The notes beneath the pieces are model-generated. The model made no database searches. It was not told the DNA's origin and saw only the letters and a list, made by a program, of their open reading frames with translations. A stretch of 64,000 bases of DNA. Origin: Betaproteobacteria bacterium. GTDB taxonomy: Bacteria > Pseudomonadota > Gammaproteobacteria > Burkholderiales > Casimicrobiaceae. Below are positions 45,731 to 55,687 of this stretch, one piece after another. The translations under genes and the position numbers were made by a program. Numbering within the stretch: the stretch's first letter is position 1; the number at the start of each line of letters is the position of its first letter. Location of the stretch: positions 33,638-97,637 of the forward strand of contig JADIZG010000009.1 of NCBI GenBank assembly GCA_016704895.1. Direction: 5' to 3'.

Positions 45731-47023
45731 GTGACCGTCCATCTGCGCGAAATCCTGGTCGTCGACGATGAGGTCGGCATCCGCGAGCTGCTGTCCGAGA
45801 TCCTGCAGGACGAGGGCTATCGCGTCGCGGTCGCCGAGAACGCGCAGGAGGCCCGCAACTACCGCGCCCGCGCCCAGCCGGCGCTGGTCCTGCTCGACAT
45901 CTGGATGCCGGACACCGACGGCGTCACGCTGCTGCGCGAGTGGGGTTCCTCGGGCCTGCTCACGATGCCGGTGGTGATGATGTCGGGCCACGGGACGATC
46001 GAGACCGCGGTCGAGGCCACGCGCATCGGCGCATTCGATTTCCTCGAGAAGCCGATCGGCCTGCAGAAGCTGCTCGGGACGATCGCGCGCGCGCTCAAGA
46101 GCGCGGCTGCCCGCGAGCCGCGCCGCGTCTCGCTGGCGGCGCTCGGTACCAGCGCGCCGGTGCGAGAGGCGGAGCGGTCGCTCGAGACGCTGCTCGGCGC
46201 GCGCAGGCCGATCCTGATTCTGGGTGAGGCGGGCACCGGCCACGACGTCGCGGCACAGGCGCTGCGCGTTCCCGACGTGCCTTTCGTCGCGCTCGCCGAC
46301 GGGTCCCGGCTCGCGTCCAACCCGGCATCGCTGCTCGAGGAGGCGCACGAGGGAACGCTCTGGTGCGCCGAGATCGGGCAGTACTCGAAAGCGGAGCAGA
46401 AGGGGCTCGCGTTCCTGCTGCCCAAGCTCGAGCGGCAGCACGTGACGCTCGTCGCAACGTCCGCGGAGGCGTTGGGCGAGCTCGCCGCCGAAGGCAGGTT
46501 CGACGCGGCGCTCCTGTCGGCGCTGTCCGCGGGCGCGGTGATGCTCCCGCCGCTCCGCGCGCGGCGCGAGGACATTCCGCCGCTGATCGAGCGGCTCTGG
46601 CGCGCGGAAGGCGGGGGCGAGCCCCTGCTGGGAACGCTGCAGCCCTCCACGCTCGCGACGCTCGCCAACGCGCACTGGCCGGGCAACCTCGACCAGCTCG
46701 CGAGCGTCGTGTCGAATCTCAAGCTGCTGCGCGGCGACATCGGGCCCGATCACGCGAAACGGCTGATCGGCGAGACGACGGCGGCCGCCGGCAGCGCCCC
46801 GGTCGCGCCCGAGCTCACCGCCCGGTTCTTCGAGCTGCCGCTGCGCGAGGCGCGCGAGGCGTTCGAGCGCATCTACTTCGAGCAGCTCCTCGGGCGCGAG
46901 CAGAGCAACATGAGCCGGGTCGCGGAAAAGGCCGGGCTGGAGCGGACGCACCTCTACCGCAAGCTCAAGCAGCTCAACATCCGCTTCGCGCGCCGCGGCG
47001 ACGACGCAACCCCGCCGGCCTGA
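45731..47023 (+). CDS. ntrX: NtrX-like response regulator with degenerate AAA+ domain
   Basis: The 430-residue protein starts at GTG 45731. The receiver domain is standard (ILVVDDEVGIRELLSEILQD; phosphorylated Asp in LLDIWMPDTDG; KPIG). The central domain corresponds to sigma-54 activators but Walker A reads GEAGTGHDVAAQA, with His for the catalytic Lys. Walker B reads GTLWCAEIGQ, with Ala for the Asp. No GAFTGA loop is found. ATP hydrolysis and sigma-54 contact are therefore unlikely. The C-terminal Fis-type helix-turn-helix (NMSRVAEKAGLERTHLYRKL) is intact, so it probably acts as a DNA-binding regulator. Confidence 0.9.
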   Translation: MTVHLREILVVDDEVGIRELLSEILQDEGYRVAVAENAQEARNYRARAQPALVLLDIWMPDTDGVTLLREWGSSGLLTMPVVMMSGHGTIETAVEATRIGAFDFLEKPIGLQKLLGTIARALKSAAAREPRRVSLAALGTSAPVREAERSLETLLGARRPILILGEAGTGHDVAAQALRVPDVPFVALADGSRLASNPASLLEEAHEGTLWCAEIGQYSKAEQKGLAFLLPKLERQHVTLVATSAEALGELAAEGRFDAALLSALSAGAVMLPPLRARREDIPPLIERLWRAEGGGEPLLGTLQPSTLATLANAHWPGNLDQLASVVSNLKLLRGDIGPDHAKRLIGETTAAAGSAPVAPELTARFFELPLREAREAFERIYFEQLLGREQSNMSRVAEKAGLERTHLYRKLKQLNIRFARRGDDATPPA

Positions 47024-47042
47024 CGCCGCCGGCCCCGCAGCG

Positions 47043-48929
47043 ATGAGCGCTCCCACCTCGCCCGGCGCTCGCCAGCCGATGGGCATGCTGATGCTGGGCG
47101 CGATCGGCGTCGTGTTCGGCGACATCGGCACGTCGCCGCTCTACACGATGCGCGAGGTGTTCGGCGGCCACCACGGCCTCGCGCTGAACCACGACAACGT
47201 CCTCGGGCTGCTGTCCGTCGTGTTCTGGGCGCTCGTGATCGTCGTGACGCTCAAGTACGTGACGCTGATCATGCGTGCCGACAACCGCGGCGAGGGCGGC
47301 ATCCTCGCATTGACGGCGCTGGTCTCGGGGGGGCTCGCGCGCGAGGGGCGGCTGCGCTGGTGGCTGGTCGGGCTCGGGATCTTCGGCGCGGCGATGTTCT
47401 TCGGCGACGCGATGATCACGCCGGCCGTGTCGGTGCTGGGTGCGATCGAGGGGATCGAGGTGATGACGCCCGCCCTCAAGGCGTTCGTCGTGCCGCTCGC
47501 GCTCGTCATCCTGGTCGCCCTCTTCGCGATCCAGAAGCGCGGCACCGGCTCGGTGGGTACGCTGTTCGGGCCGATCTGCGCCGCGTGGTTCGTCGTGCTC
47601 GCGCTGCTCGGCGCCATCCAGCTCGTCGCGAACCCGGAAGTGCTGTGGGCGCTCTCGCCGACGTGGGCGGTCAGCTTCGTCGCCGCCAATCCGATGGTGG
47701 CGTTCCTGTCGCTCGGCGCGGTCGTGCTGGCGGTGACCGGGACCGAGGCGCTCTACGCGGACATGGGGCACTTCGGCGCGTCGCCGATCCGGCGCGCGTG
47801 GCTCCTGTTCGTGATGCCCGCGCTGGTGCTCAACTATTTCGGGCAGGGCGCCCTGCTGCTCGCGGATCCCAAGGCGATCCAGAACCCGTTCTACCTGCTC
47901 GCGCCGCAATGGGCGCTGCTGCCGCTCGTGATCCTGGCCACCGCGGCCGCGGTCATCGCGTCGCAGGCCGTGATCTCGGGGGCCTTCTCGATCGCCCGCG
48001 CGGCGGTGCAGATGGGCTATTGCCCGAGGATCGCGATCCGGCACACGTCCGAGAAGACGATGGGCCAGATCTACGTGCCGTTCATCAACTGGACGCTGCT
48101 CGTCGCCGTCGCGCTGCTCGTCGTCGGCTTCCGCAGCTCGAGCGCGCTGGCCGGCGCGTACGGGATCGCGGTCACGATGTCGATGCTCATCGACTCGCTG
48201 CTGATCTATTTCGTGATGCGCCGGTTGTGGAGGTGGTCGCGCTGGATCGCGCTGGGCATCGCGGCGCCGCTGGCGCTGATCGACGCGGCGTTCCTCGCGT
48301 CGAACTCGCTCAAGATTCCGGATGGCGGCTGGTTCCCGCTCCTGATCGGCGGCGTCGTCTTCACGCTGCTCACGACCTGGAAGCGCGGCCGCAAGGTGCT
48401 GTTCGACCGCCTTTCGGAGGACGCGCTGCCGCTCGAGCAGTTCATCCAGTCGATCGAGCTCGCCCCGCCGGTGCGCGTCGAGGGCACCGCCGTGTTCCTG
48501 ACCTCGACGCCCGACCGCGTGCCTCACGCGCTGCTCCACAACCTCAAGCACAACAAGGTGCTGCACGAGCGCGTGGTGTTCCTGACCGTCGTGACGCGCG
48601 AGATCCCCTACGTCGCGACCGACGACCGGATCGAGATCCGGAGCCTGGGCGGCGACTTCCACCGGATGCTTGCCTACTACGGGTTCAAGGAAGAGCCCGA
48701 CGTTCCCGAGCTGCTCGAGCAGGCCGGGCGCAGCGGTTTCCCGTTCGAGATGATGGAGACGTCGTTCTTCGTGTCGCGCGAGACGCTCGTGTCGACCGAG
48801 CGGCCCGGCATGTCCAGGTGGCGCGAGCGCCTGTTCTCGTCGATGTCGAAGAACGCCGTCAAGGCTAGCGACTTCTTCCGCGTGCCGGCGAACCGGGTCG
48901 TGGAGCTCGGCACGCAGGTCGAGCTCTAG
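47043..48929 (+). CDS. kup: Potassium transporter Kup
   Basis: Kup is a K+/H+ symporter with 12 helices and a cytosolic C-terminal domain. The 628-residue protein has GVVFGDIGTSPLYTMREVFG, an ALTALVSGG segment, and GTEALYADMGHFG, all family signatures. It begins at ATG 47043, 19 bases after the regulator stop, and likely belongs to the ntrYX transcription unit. The C-terminal soluble domain is normal in size. Confidence 0.96.
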   Translation: MSAPTSPGARQPMGMLMLGAIGVVFGDIGTSPLYTMREVFGGHHGLALNHDNVLGLLSVVFWALVIVVTLKYVTLIMRADNRGEGGILALTALVSGGLAREGRLRWWLVGLGIFGAAMFFGDAMITPAVSVLGAIEGIEVMTPALKAFVVPLALVILVALFAIQKRGTGSVGTLFGPICAAWFVVLALLGAIQLVANPEVLWALSPTWAVSFVAANPMVAFLSLGAVVLAVTGTEALYADMGHFGASPIRRAWLLFVMPALVLNYFGQGALLLADPKAIQNPFYLLAPQWALLPLVILATAAAVIASQAVISGAFSIARAAVQMGYCPRIAIRHTSEKTMGQIYVPFINWTLLVAVALLVVGFRSSSALAGAYGIAVTMSMLIDSLLIYFVMRRLWRWSRWIALGIAAPLALIDAAFLASNSLKIPDGGWFPLLIGGVVFTLLTTWKRGRKVLFDRLSEDALPLEQFIQSIELAPPVRVEGTAVFLTSTPDRVPHALLHNLKHNKVLHERVVFLTVVTREIPYVATDDRIEIRSLGGDFHRMLAYYGFKEEPDVPELLEQAGRSGFPFEMMETSFFVSRETLVSTERPGMSRWRERLFSSMSKNAVKASDFFRVPANRVVELGTQVEL

Positions 48930-48959
48930 GTTCGGGACGGCCCCCCCGCCCCGGAAAAC

Positions 48960-48987
48960 GAAAACGCCGGCACCCGGCCGGCGTTTC
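48960..48987. terminator. Bidirectional terminator between kup and rpoH
   Basis: A hairpin with stems AAACGCCGGC / GCCGGCGTTT and a short loop lies between the convergent kup and rpoH genes. A-rich sequence precedes it and T-rich sequence follows, so it can stop transcription from both sides. Confidence 0.85.
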
Positions 48988-49010
48988 GTCGCGGCGGAGG
49001 TCGACGCCGG

Positions 49011-49874
<864 letters not shown>

Positions 49875-49936
49875 CGTCGAACTCCTCTCTCAGGGGTGCC
49901 GGTGGACCCTTCGGGTCCCCGTTGCCCGACACCATT

Positions 49937-49963
49937 TTAGCACTCGTGTAATGAGAGTGCTAA
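49937..49963. promoter_or_regulatory. CIRCE operator (HrcA-binding) upstream of rpoH
   Basis: TTAGCACTC (49937-49945), nine spacer bases and GAGTGCTAA (49955-49963) form a perfect 9-N9-9 inverted repeat identical to the CIRCE consensus. It lies between divergent rpoH and the ftsY end, 63 bases before the rpoH ATG. HrcA itself is not in the window. Confidence 0.95.
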
Positions 49964-50135
49964 CCTACGAGAAAGTTCCTGAGCTGTTCCAGTCGGATAT
50001 GACCGGCGACGTCCCGGCTCGAACCGGGCGGCGCCCGGGGATGACGAATGGCTGCCGCACCGGTGTGACCCCGAAGCCTCGCACCGACGGGAATGGTGCA
50101 GTGAGTGAGCACTCGCGCGCGCGGCAAGCGACGGC

Positions 50136-51116
50136 TCAACCGTCGGCGGGCAGCAGCGCGTCGACGAACTCGGCGGCGGAGAACGGACGGAGATCGTCGA
50201 CGCCTTCGCCCACGCCGACGAAGGCGAGCGGCACCGGGTGCTCGCGCGCGATCGCGGCGACGACGCCTCCCTTGGCGCTCCCGTCGAGCTTCGTGAGCAC
50301 GAGACCGGTGAGCCCGACCGCGCGATCGAACGCTCCGACCTGCGCGAGCGCGTTCTGCCCGGTGTTCGCGTCCAGCACGAGCAGCACCGCGTGCGGCGCG
50401 CCCTCCTTCGCCTTGCCCAGCACCCGCTTGACCTTGCCGAGCTCGTCCATCAGGTTGAGCTGCGTCGGCAGCCGGCCGGCGGTGTCGGCCAGGACGACGT
50501 CGATGCCGCGTGCCGTCGCCGCGCCGACCGCGTCGAACGCGACCGCGGCCGGGTCGCCGCCCGCCTGAGCGATCACCGCGACGTTGTTGCGCTCGCCCCA
50601 CACGGTGAGCTGCTCGCGCGCCGCCGCGCGGAACGTGTCGCCCGCGGCGAGCAGCACCGAGTGCCCCTGCTGCTGGAGCCATTTCGCGAGCTTGCCGATC
50701 GAGGTCGTCTTCCCCGCGCCGTTCACGCCCGCGATCATGATCACGTAGGGCCGCTCGGGCCCGATCGCGAACGGCTTCTCGATCGGCGCGAGGAGCGCCA
50801 CCAGCGACTCGCGCATCAGCGCGCGCGGGTCGGCATCGGCACCCGCGCGCTTGTAGCGTGCCTTCAGGTCCTCGATCAGGTGCGCGGTCGCGGCGACGCC
50901 GACGTCGGAGGTCAGGAGCGCGGTCTCGAGCTCCTCGATCGCCTCGTCGTCGAGGGCACGACGCCGGAAGACGCCGGCGAGCGCCCCGGAGAGCCGGTCG
51001 CGCGAGGCGGTGAGACCGCCGGTGAGCCGTTCGGTCCACGAGCGCCTGGGCTCGGCGTCGTCGGGCGAGGGATTCGGCGCGGCGGCGTCGGTCTTGCGCT
51101 TGAACAGGTCGAACAT
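50136..51116 (-). CDS. ftsY: Signal recognition particle receptor FtsY
   Basis: FtsY docks ribosome-SRP complexes at the membrane. The 326-residue protein starts MFDLFKRKTDAAAPNPSPDD, with a short acidic A region. The NG domain has GVNGAGKTTSIGKLAKWL (G1), DTAGRLPTQLNLMDELGKVK (G3) and TKLDGSAKGG (G4), and ends FVDALLPADG. The ATG 51116 is divergent from rsmD. Confidence 0.96.
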   Translation of the reverse strand: MFDLFKRKTDAAAPNPSPDDAEPRRSWTERLTGGLTASRDRLSGALAGVFRRRALDDEAIEELETALLTSDVGVAATAHLIEDLKARYKRAGADADPRALMRESLVALLAPIEKPFAIGPERPYVIMIAGVNGAGKTTSIGKLAKWLQQQGHSVLLAAGDTFRAAAREQLTVWGERNNVAVIAQAGGDPAAVAFDAVGAATARGIDVVLADTAGRLPTQLNLMDELGKVKRVLGKAKEGAPHAVLLVLDANTGQNALAQVGAFDRAVGLTGLVLTKLDGSAKGGVVAAIAREHPVPLAFVGVGEGVDDLRPFSAAEFVDALLPADG

Positions 51117-51256
51117 CGGAGGCACGTCGATTGCTGATCTAGAATTGTACCTATCACGGCGCAGCGCTCCGGCCGCCGAGCCTTGGCGGGCCGGTCGCCT
51201 TCCTTCCAGGGCCAGGCATGCGCATCGCGTTCCGGGCCATTGCCCCCATCCCATTC

Positions 51257-51802
51257 ATGGCCCCGACGACGAATCGCGTGCGCATCATCGGCGGCCGCCA
51301 TCGCGGTCGATTGCTGCGCTTCCCCGGCGTCCCGGGCCTCCGCCCGACGCCCGACCGGGTCCGCGAGACGCTGTTCAACTGGCTCGGGCAGGATCTCGCC
51401 GGCCGCACCACGCTCGAGCCCTACGCGGGCAGCGGCGCGATGTCGCTCGAAGCGCTGTCGCGCGGCGCCACGCTCGCTGTCGCCGTCGACCGCCACCCGG
51501 CGCTCGTCCGCGCGCTCGCCGACAATGCCAGGCTCTTCGGCGCAGAAGGACTCGAGACGCACCGGGCCGATGCGCGCGCCTTCATCGACCGCGAGACCCG
51601 CCGCTTCGACGTGATCTTCCTCGACCCCCCGTTCGCCGAGGACCCCTGGGACTGGCTCCTGCCCGCGTGCGCGGCGCGCCTCGCCGAGGGCGGCGCGATC
51701 TACGCGGAGGCCGGACGGGCGCTCGCCCCGCCGCCGGGGCTCGAGGTCGTCCGGGCGGGACGCGCCGGGCAGGTGCATTATCATCTGCTCGCGCCATGCT
51801 GA
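51257..51802 (+). CDS. rsmD: 16S rRNA (guanine966-N2) methyltransferase RsmD
   Basis: RsmD methylates G966 of 16S rRNA. The 181-residue form from ATG 51257 starts MAPTTNRVRIIGGRHRGRLL; an upstream ATG at 51218 would add 13 residues. The family segments RPTPDRVRETLFNWLGQDL and LEPYAGSGAMSLEALSRGA are present, as is the catalytic D-P-P-F in FDVIFLDPPFAEDPW. It overlaps coaD by seven bases. Confidence 0.95.
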   Translation: MAPTTNRVRIIGGRHRGRLLRFPGVPGLRPTPDRVRETLFNWLGQDLAGRTTLEPYAGSGAMSLEALSRGATLAVAVDRHPALVRALADNARLFGAEGLETHRADARAFIDRETRRFDVIFLDPPFAEDPWDWLLPACAARLAEGGAIYAEAGRALAPPPGLEVVRAGRAGQVHYHLLAPC

Positions 51803-52277
51803 CCGTCGTCTACCCCGGCACGTTCGACCCCTTCACCCGCGGCCACGAGGATCTCGTGCGGCGCGCGGCCCGGCTGTTCGACCGCGTCGTCGTCGGCATC
51901 GCGGCCTCCGAGTCCAAGCGCCCGATGTTCACGCTCGACGAGCGGATCGAGATGGCGCGCGAGGTGCTGGCCGACCTGCCCAACGCCACGGTCACCGGAT
52001 TCTCGTCGCTGCTGATGGCGTTCGTGCACGACCAGGTGGGCGCGCGATCCTGCGCGGGCTGCGCGCCGTGTCGGATTTCGAGTACGAGTTCCAGATGGCC
52101 GGCATGAACCGGCGGCTGTGGCCCGAGGTCGAGACGCTGTTCCTGACGCCGTCGGAACAGTACATGTTCGTGTCGGCGACGATCGTGCGCGAGATCGCGC
52201 GCTTCGGCGGCAACATCGGCGACTTCGTGCACCCGGCGGTCGCGGCGAGGCTCCGCGCGAGGGCAGAAGGGCGCTGA
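51796..52277 (+). pseudogene. coaD: Phosphopantetheine adenylyltransferase, frameshifted
   Basis: CoaD makes dephospho-coenzyme A. From ATG 51796 the protein starts VVYPGTFDPFTRGHEDLVRR, with the T/HxGH motif, and continues KRPMFTLDERIEM. Near 52045 the frame changes; the conserved LRAVSDFEYEFQMAGMNRRL and SATIVREIARFGGNIGDFVH follow to the stop at 52277. The span of 3n+2 bases suggests one missing base. CoaD is essential, so this is probably a sequencing error. Confidence 0.94.
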
Positions 52278-52278
52278 C

Positions 52279-52539
52279 ATGGCGCTGATGATCACCGACG
52301 AGTGCATCAACTGCGACGTCTGCGAGCCCGAGTGCCCGAACCAGGCGATCTCGCAGGGGCCGGAGATCTACGTGATCGACCCCGCGCGCTGCACCGAGTG
52401 CGTCGGTCACTACGACGTTCCGCAGTGCCGCGAGGTGTGCCCGGTCGACTGCATTCCGGTCGATCCCACGCACGTCGAGACGAAGGCCGCGCTCCGGCTC
52501 AAGTACGAGGGACTGATGAAGAGCAAGGCCGGCGGCTGA
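52279..52539 (+). CDS. YfhL-type 2[4Fe-4S] ferredoxin
   Basis: The 86-residue protein has two 4Fe-4S cluster motifs: CINCDVCEPECPNQAI and a longer one, CTECVGHYDVPQCREVCPVD, with the insertion typical of the YfhL/Fdx group. It follows coaD by one base, as in many proteobacteria. The electron partner is unknown. Confidence 0.95.
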   Translation: MALMITDECINCDVCEPECPNQAISQGPEIYVIDPARCTECVGHYDVPQCREVCPVDCIPVDPTHVETKAALRLKYEGLMKSKAGG

Positions 52540-52619
52540 TGAAGGCAAGGGGGCCAGGCGGGAATAGTCCCGGGCGCGGGGCCCGGCCCCCGCGTCGGGA
52601 ATTGGCTGACCGGCCCGGC

Positions 52620-54584
52620 CTAGGCGTTGGCGGCGAGCGGCAACTCGTCCTGAGCATGGACGAGCTGCTCGATCGCGGCGACGCGTGCCTCGAGCGCGCG
52701 CGCCTGCGCGTCCAGCGCCTCGCCCTGCTGGACGAGCTCGGCGATGCGCTCCTCGAGCTCGTCGCTCGCGCGGTGGATGCGCTTGATGCTCTCGAGCCGG
52801 CGCCTGAGCTGGAGCTGGTGCTCGCGCACCTGCGTCTCCAGCGGTGACATGACCGACTTGAGCCACGCGTCGACGTCGCGGTTCGCGATGTCGTAGAGGT
52901 GGCGGACGCGCGACGCCACGGTCTCGAAGAAGCGCTTCATCAGCGGGAACTTGGCCTTGCTCGCCATGTTCCACAGCGTGTTGATGTGCTGCTGGTAGGC
53001 GCGCTCGAGCCGCTCGACCTCCTTCACGTACTTGAGCACCGAGAACGGCGGCGGCGAGAACGGCTCGAGGTTGTGCTCCTTCGCGAAGCGCGCGTACATC
53101 GCGCCCATCATCTCGTGGATCTCGCCCGATTTCCTCGCGGCGTCGTCGAGGTCGGTGCGGATCTGCGCGAAGAAGTCGTTCATCGCGCCGCGCACGCCCT
53201 TGGTGAACAGGCTCGCCTCGATCGCGCGCCGCGTGCGGCCCGCGTTGGCGCGCAGCGAGTCGAGGCCGATCAGGTCGTAGAGCGCGGTCGTGTGCTGCGT
53301 GAACACGGTGCGCAGCGCCGAGAAGCGCGCGAGCCCGCGCTCGAACATCGCCTTCTCCTCGCGCACGCGATGCATCATGTGCTCGACCACGTCCTGGTTC
53401 TTCCCGCGCAGCGCCGTGAGCTCGGCGAGCTGCTCGGCCACGCCCGCCGCGCGCGCGTCGAGGATCGCCCGGATGCTGGCGACGAGCGCCCTGACCTCGG
53501 CGAGCGCCGCGCCGCCGACGATCTCGCGCTTCGCGGGCACGAGGCTGCCGGACAGCGCGCTCTCCAGGCGGGGCAGCCGGCTCTTCGCGAGCAGCGCGTC
53601 GTCGCCGTTGACCTTGGCGAGCAGCGCCTTCTGCGCGGATACCGGGAACACCTGCTCGGGCGGGACCGAGAGCATCTCGGCACTCGCGCGCGCCTGCCGC
53701 GCGATCTCCGCGTCGATCTCGGCGGCGGACTTCATGCCGTCCCACAGGCCGTCGATCTTGTTGAGGATCACGAGCCGGCCCGCTCGCGTCGCCGCGTCGG
53801 TGCCGGCGAGGTGATCGTTCCAGACCTCGAGGTCGGTCTTCGTGACACCCGTGTCCGCCGCGAGGACGAACAGCACCGCATGCGCGCTCGGCAGCAGCGA
53901 CAGCGTGAGCTCGGGCTCGGTGCCGATCGCGTTGAGGCCCGGCGTGTCGAGGATCACGAGACCCTGCTTCAGCAGCGGATGCGGGAAGTTGATCACCGCG
54001 TGCCGCCAGCACGGGATGTCGACGCTGCCTTCGTCGCGGCGCTCGAACGACGCGGCGAGGTCCTCGTCATGGAGGCCGTAGCGCCGCGCGAGCGCCACGG
54101 GCACGCGCTTCACCTGCGAGACGCGCCCGAGCGCGTCGGACATCCGCTCGGCCGATCCGAGGTCGAGCGGCAGCGTCACCCACTCGTCCGCGTAGTTCTT
54201 GAGCTCGGCGACGGTGCCGTCCTTGAGGCGCGTCTCGATGGGCAGCAGCCGGATCGACGGAGGGCGCGACGCATCGTGCAGGATCTCGGTCGGGCACATC
54301 GTCGTGCGGCCCGCGGCAGAGGGCAGCAGCCGCTGGCCGAAATCGGCGAAGAAGATCGCGTTGATGAGCTCGGACTTGCCGCGCGAGAACTCCGCGACGA
54401 ACGCGACGACGAGCTTGTCCTGGTGGAGGCGCTCGAGCAGCCGCTGCACGCGCTGGTCGACCTGCGCATCGGCCAGGTCCTGCTCGGCGAGCCACTCGTG
54501 CATCGCCGACACGCCCGCGGACAGGCGCCGGCGCCAGTCGCCGTAGGCCTCGAACCGGGCTGCGAGTTCGCGAGCGTGGATCAT
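52620..54584 (-). CDS. Bacterial dynamin-like GTPase
   Basis: The 654-residue protein starts MIHARELAARFEAYGDWRRR. The GTPase domain has AEFSRGKSELINAIFFADFG (P-loop), a threonine-containing G2 region (AGRTTMCPTE), DTPGLNAIG (G3) and ILNKIDG (G4). Long charged helices (about residues 330-654) follow and end in a coiled-coil stretch with repeated ALEARVAAIEQL. Such dynamin-family proteins remodel membranes or act in defence and cell-envelope stress. A single gene with no tandem partner is seen, so its role is open. Confidence 0.85.
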   Translation of the reverse strand: MIHARELAARFEAYGDWRRRLSAGVSAMHEWLAEQDLADAQVDQRVQRLLERLHQDKLVVAFVAEFSRGKSELINAIFFADFGQRLLPSAAGRTTMCPTEILHDASRPPSIRLLPIETRLKDGTVAELKNYADEWVTLPLDLGSAERMSDALGRVSQVKRVPVALARRYGLHDEDLAASFERRDEGSVDIPCWRHAVINFPHPLLKQGLVILDTPGLNAIGTEPELTLSLLPSAHAVLFVLAADTGVTKTDLEVWNDHLAGTDAATRAGRLVILNKIDGLWDGMKSAAEIDAEIARQARASAEMLSVPPEQVFPVSAQKALLAKVNGDDALLAKSRLPRLESALSGSLVPAKREIVGGAALAEVRALVASIRAILDARAAGVAEQLAELTALRGKNQDVVEHMMHRVREEKAMFERGLARFSALRTVFTQHTTALYDLIGLDSLRANAGRTRRAIEASLFTKGVRGAMNDFFAQIRTDLDDAARKSGEIHEMMGAMYARFAKEHNLEPFSPPPFSVLKYVKEVERLERAYQQHINTLWNMASKAKFPLMKRFFETVASRVRHLYDIANRDVDAWLKSVMSPLETQVREHQLQLRRRLESIKRIHRASDELEERIAELVQQGEALDAQARALEARVAAIEQLVHAQDELPLAANA

Positions 54585-54729
54585 CCGTCCCCCTTGCGCG
54601 CCGCGCACCCGTCAGCGACGGGCGGGCGGCGAATGTACCACACAGGTCGTAAGCACGAGACGTGCCCGGCTGGCGCCGGTTTCCCCCCGTTCGGGGTGAG
54701 TGCCGGGTGCCGCCGGAGCGGCCGGCGGG

Positions 54730-55569
54730 TCAGGTCTGGCAGGTCGGGCAATAGAACGTCGACCGCTGCCCCTGCCGTAGCGATCGGACCGCGGTGCCGC
54801 AGGCCGGGCACGGGAGGCCGTCGCGGCCATAGACCGCATACCCGAGCTGAAACGCTCCCGGCTCGCCGGCGCTGTCCACGTAGTCGCGGAGCGTGCTGCC
54901 CCCCTTGTCGATCGCCTCGGCGAGCGTTCGACGCACCGCGTCGACCAGCCCGGCGAGCCGTGCGCGCGACAGCCGCCCGGCGGCAACGGTCGGCCGGATG
55001 CCGGCCCGGAACAGCGCTTCGTTCGCGTAGATGTTGCCGACCCCCACGACCAGCCGGTTGTCCATCAGCGCGAGCTTGATCGCGGCGCGCCGCCCGCGCG
55101 TGGCCCGGTGGAGCGTGTCCGCGCCGAAGCCGGCCGAGAACGGCTCGGGGCCGAGGCGGGCGAGCAGCGGGTGCGCAGCGGCGTCGCCGGGCACCCACAG
55201 GATCGTGCCGAAGCGCCGGGGGTCGTGGTAGCGCAACGTCGTGCCGTCGTCGAACACGAGATCGACGTGATCGTGCGTCGTGCGCGCCGGCGCGCGCCGG
55301 TGGATGCGGAGGCTCCCGGTCATGCCCAGGTGGACGAGCATCGTGCCGCCGTCGGGAGACGCTCCGGCGGGCGGGACCATCCGGAACAGCAAGTACTTGC
55401 TGCGCCGGTCGACGGCGGCAACCTGCCAACCGGGCAGCGCGCGTTCGAGGCCGAGTGGAACCGGCCAGCGCAATCGCCGGTCGTAGACGTGTACGGCGGC
55501 AACGCTGCGGCCGACGAGGGCTGGTGCGACACCTCGGCGGATGGTCTCGACTTCGGGCAGCTCGGGCAC
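54730..55569 (-). CDS. mutM: Formamidopyrimidine-DNA glycosylase
   Basis: MutM excises 8-oxoguanine from DNA. The 279-residue protein starts at GTG 55569 (read as Met), giving (M)PELPEVETIRRGVAP; Pro2 is the catalytic nucleophile and Glu3 the acid. The helix-two-turn-helix segment has GVGNIYANEALFRAGI. The C-terminal zinc finger is CPACGTAVRSLRQGQRSTFY followed by CPTC. It is divergent from the TPR gene. Confidence 0.96.
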   Translation of the reverse strand: MPELPEVETIRRGVAPALVGRSVAAVHVYDRRLRWPVPLGLERALPGWQVAAVDRRSKYLLFRMVPPAGASPDGGTMLVHLGMTGSLRIHRRAPARTTHDHVDLVFDDGTTLRYHDPRRFGTILWVPGDAAAHPLLARLGPEPFSAGFGADTLHRATRGRRAAIKLALMDNRLVVGVGNIYANEALFRAGIRPTVAAGRLSRARLAGLVDAVRRTLAEAIDKGGSTLRDYVDSAGEPGAFQLGYAVYGRDGLPCPACGTAVRSLRQGQRSTFYCPTCQT

Positions 55570-55687
55570 GATGCGCGGGTGACGCGCGCGGGGCGGAGGC
55601 CGGCGTGCGCGTTTGTTGGGCCGCGGACTATAGCCTAAGATCGGCCGAACGGCCGCCACGCCCGGTATCCCGAGGAACGCCCCCCGA

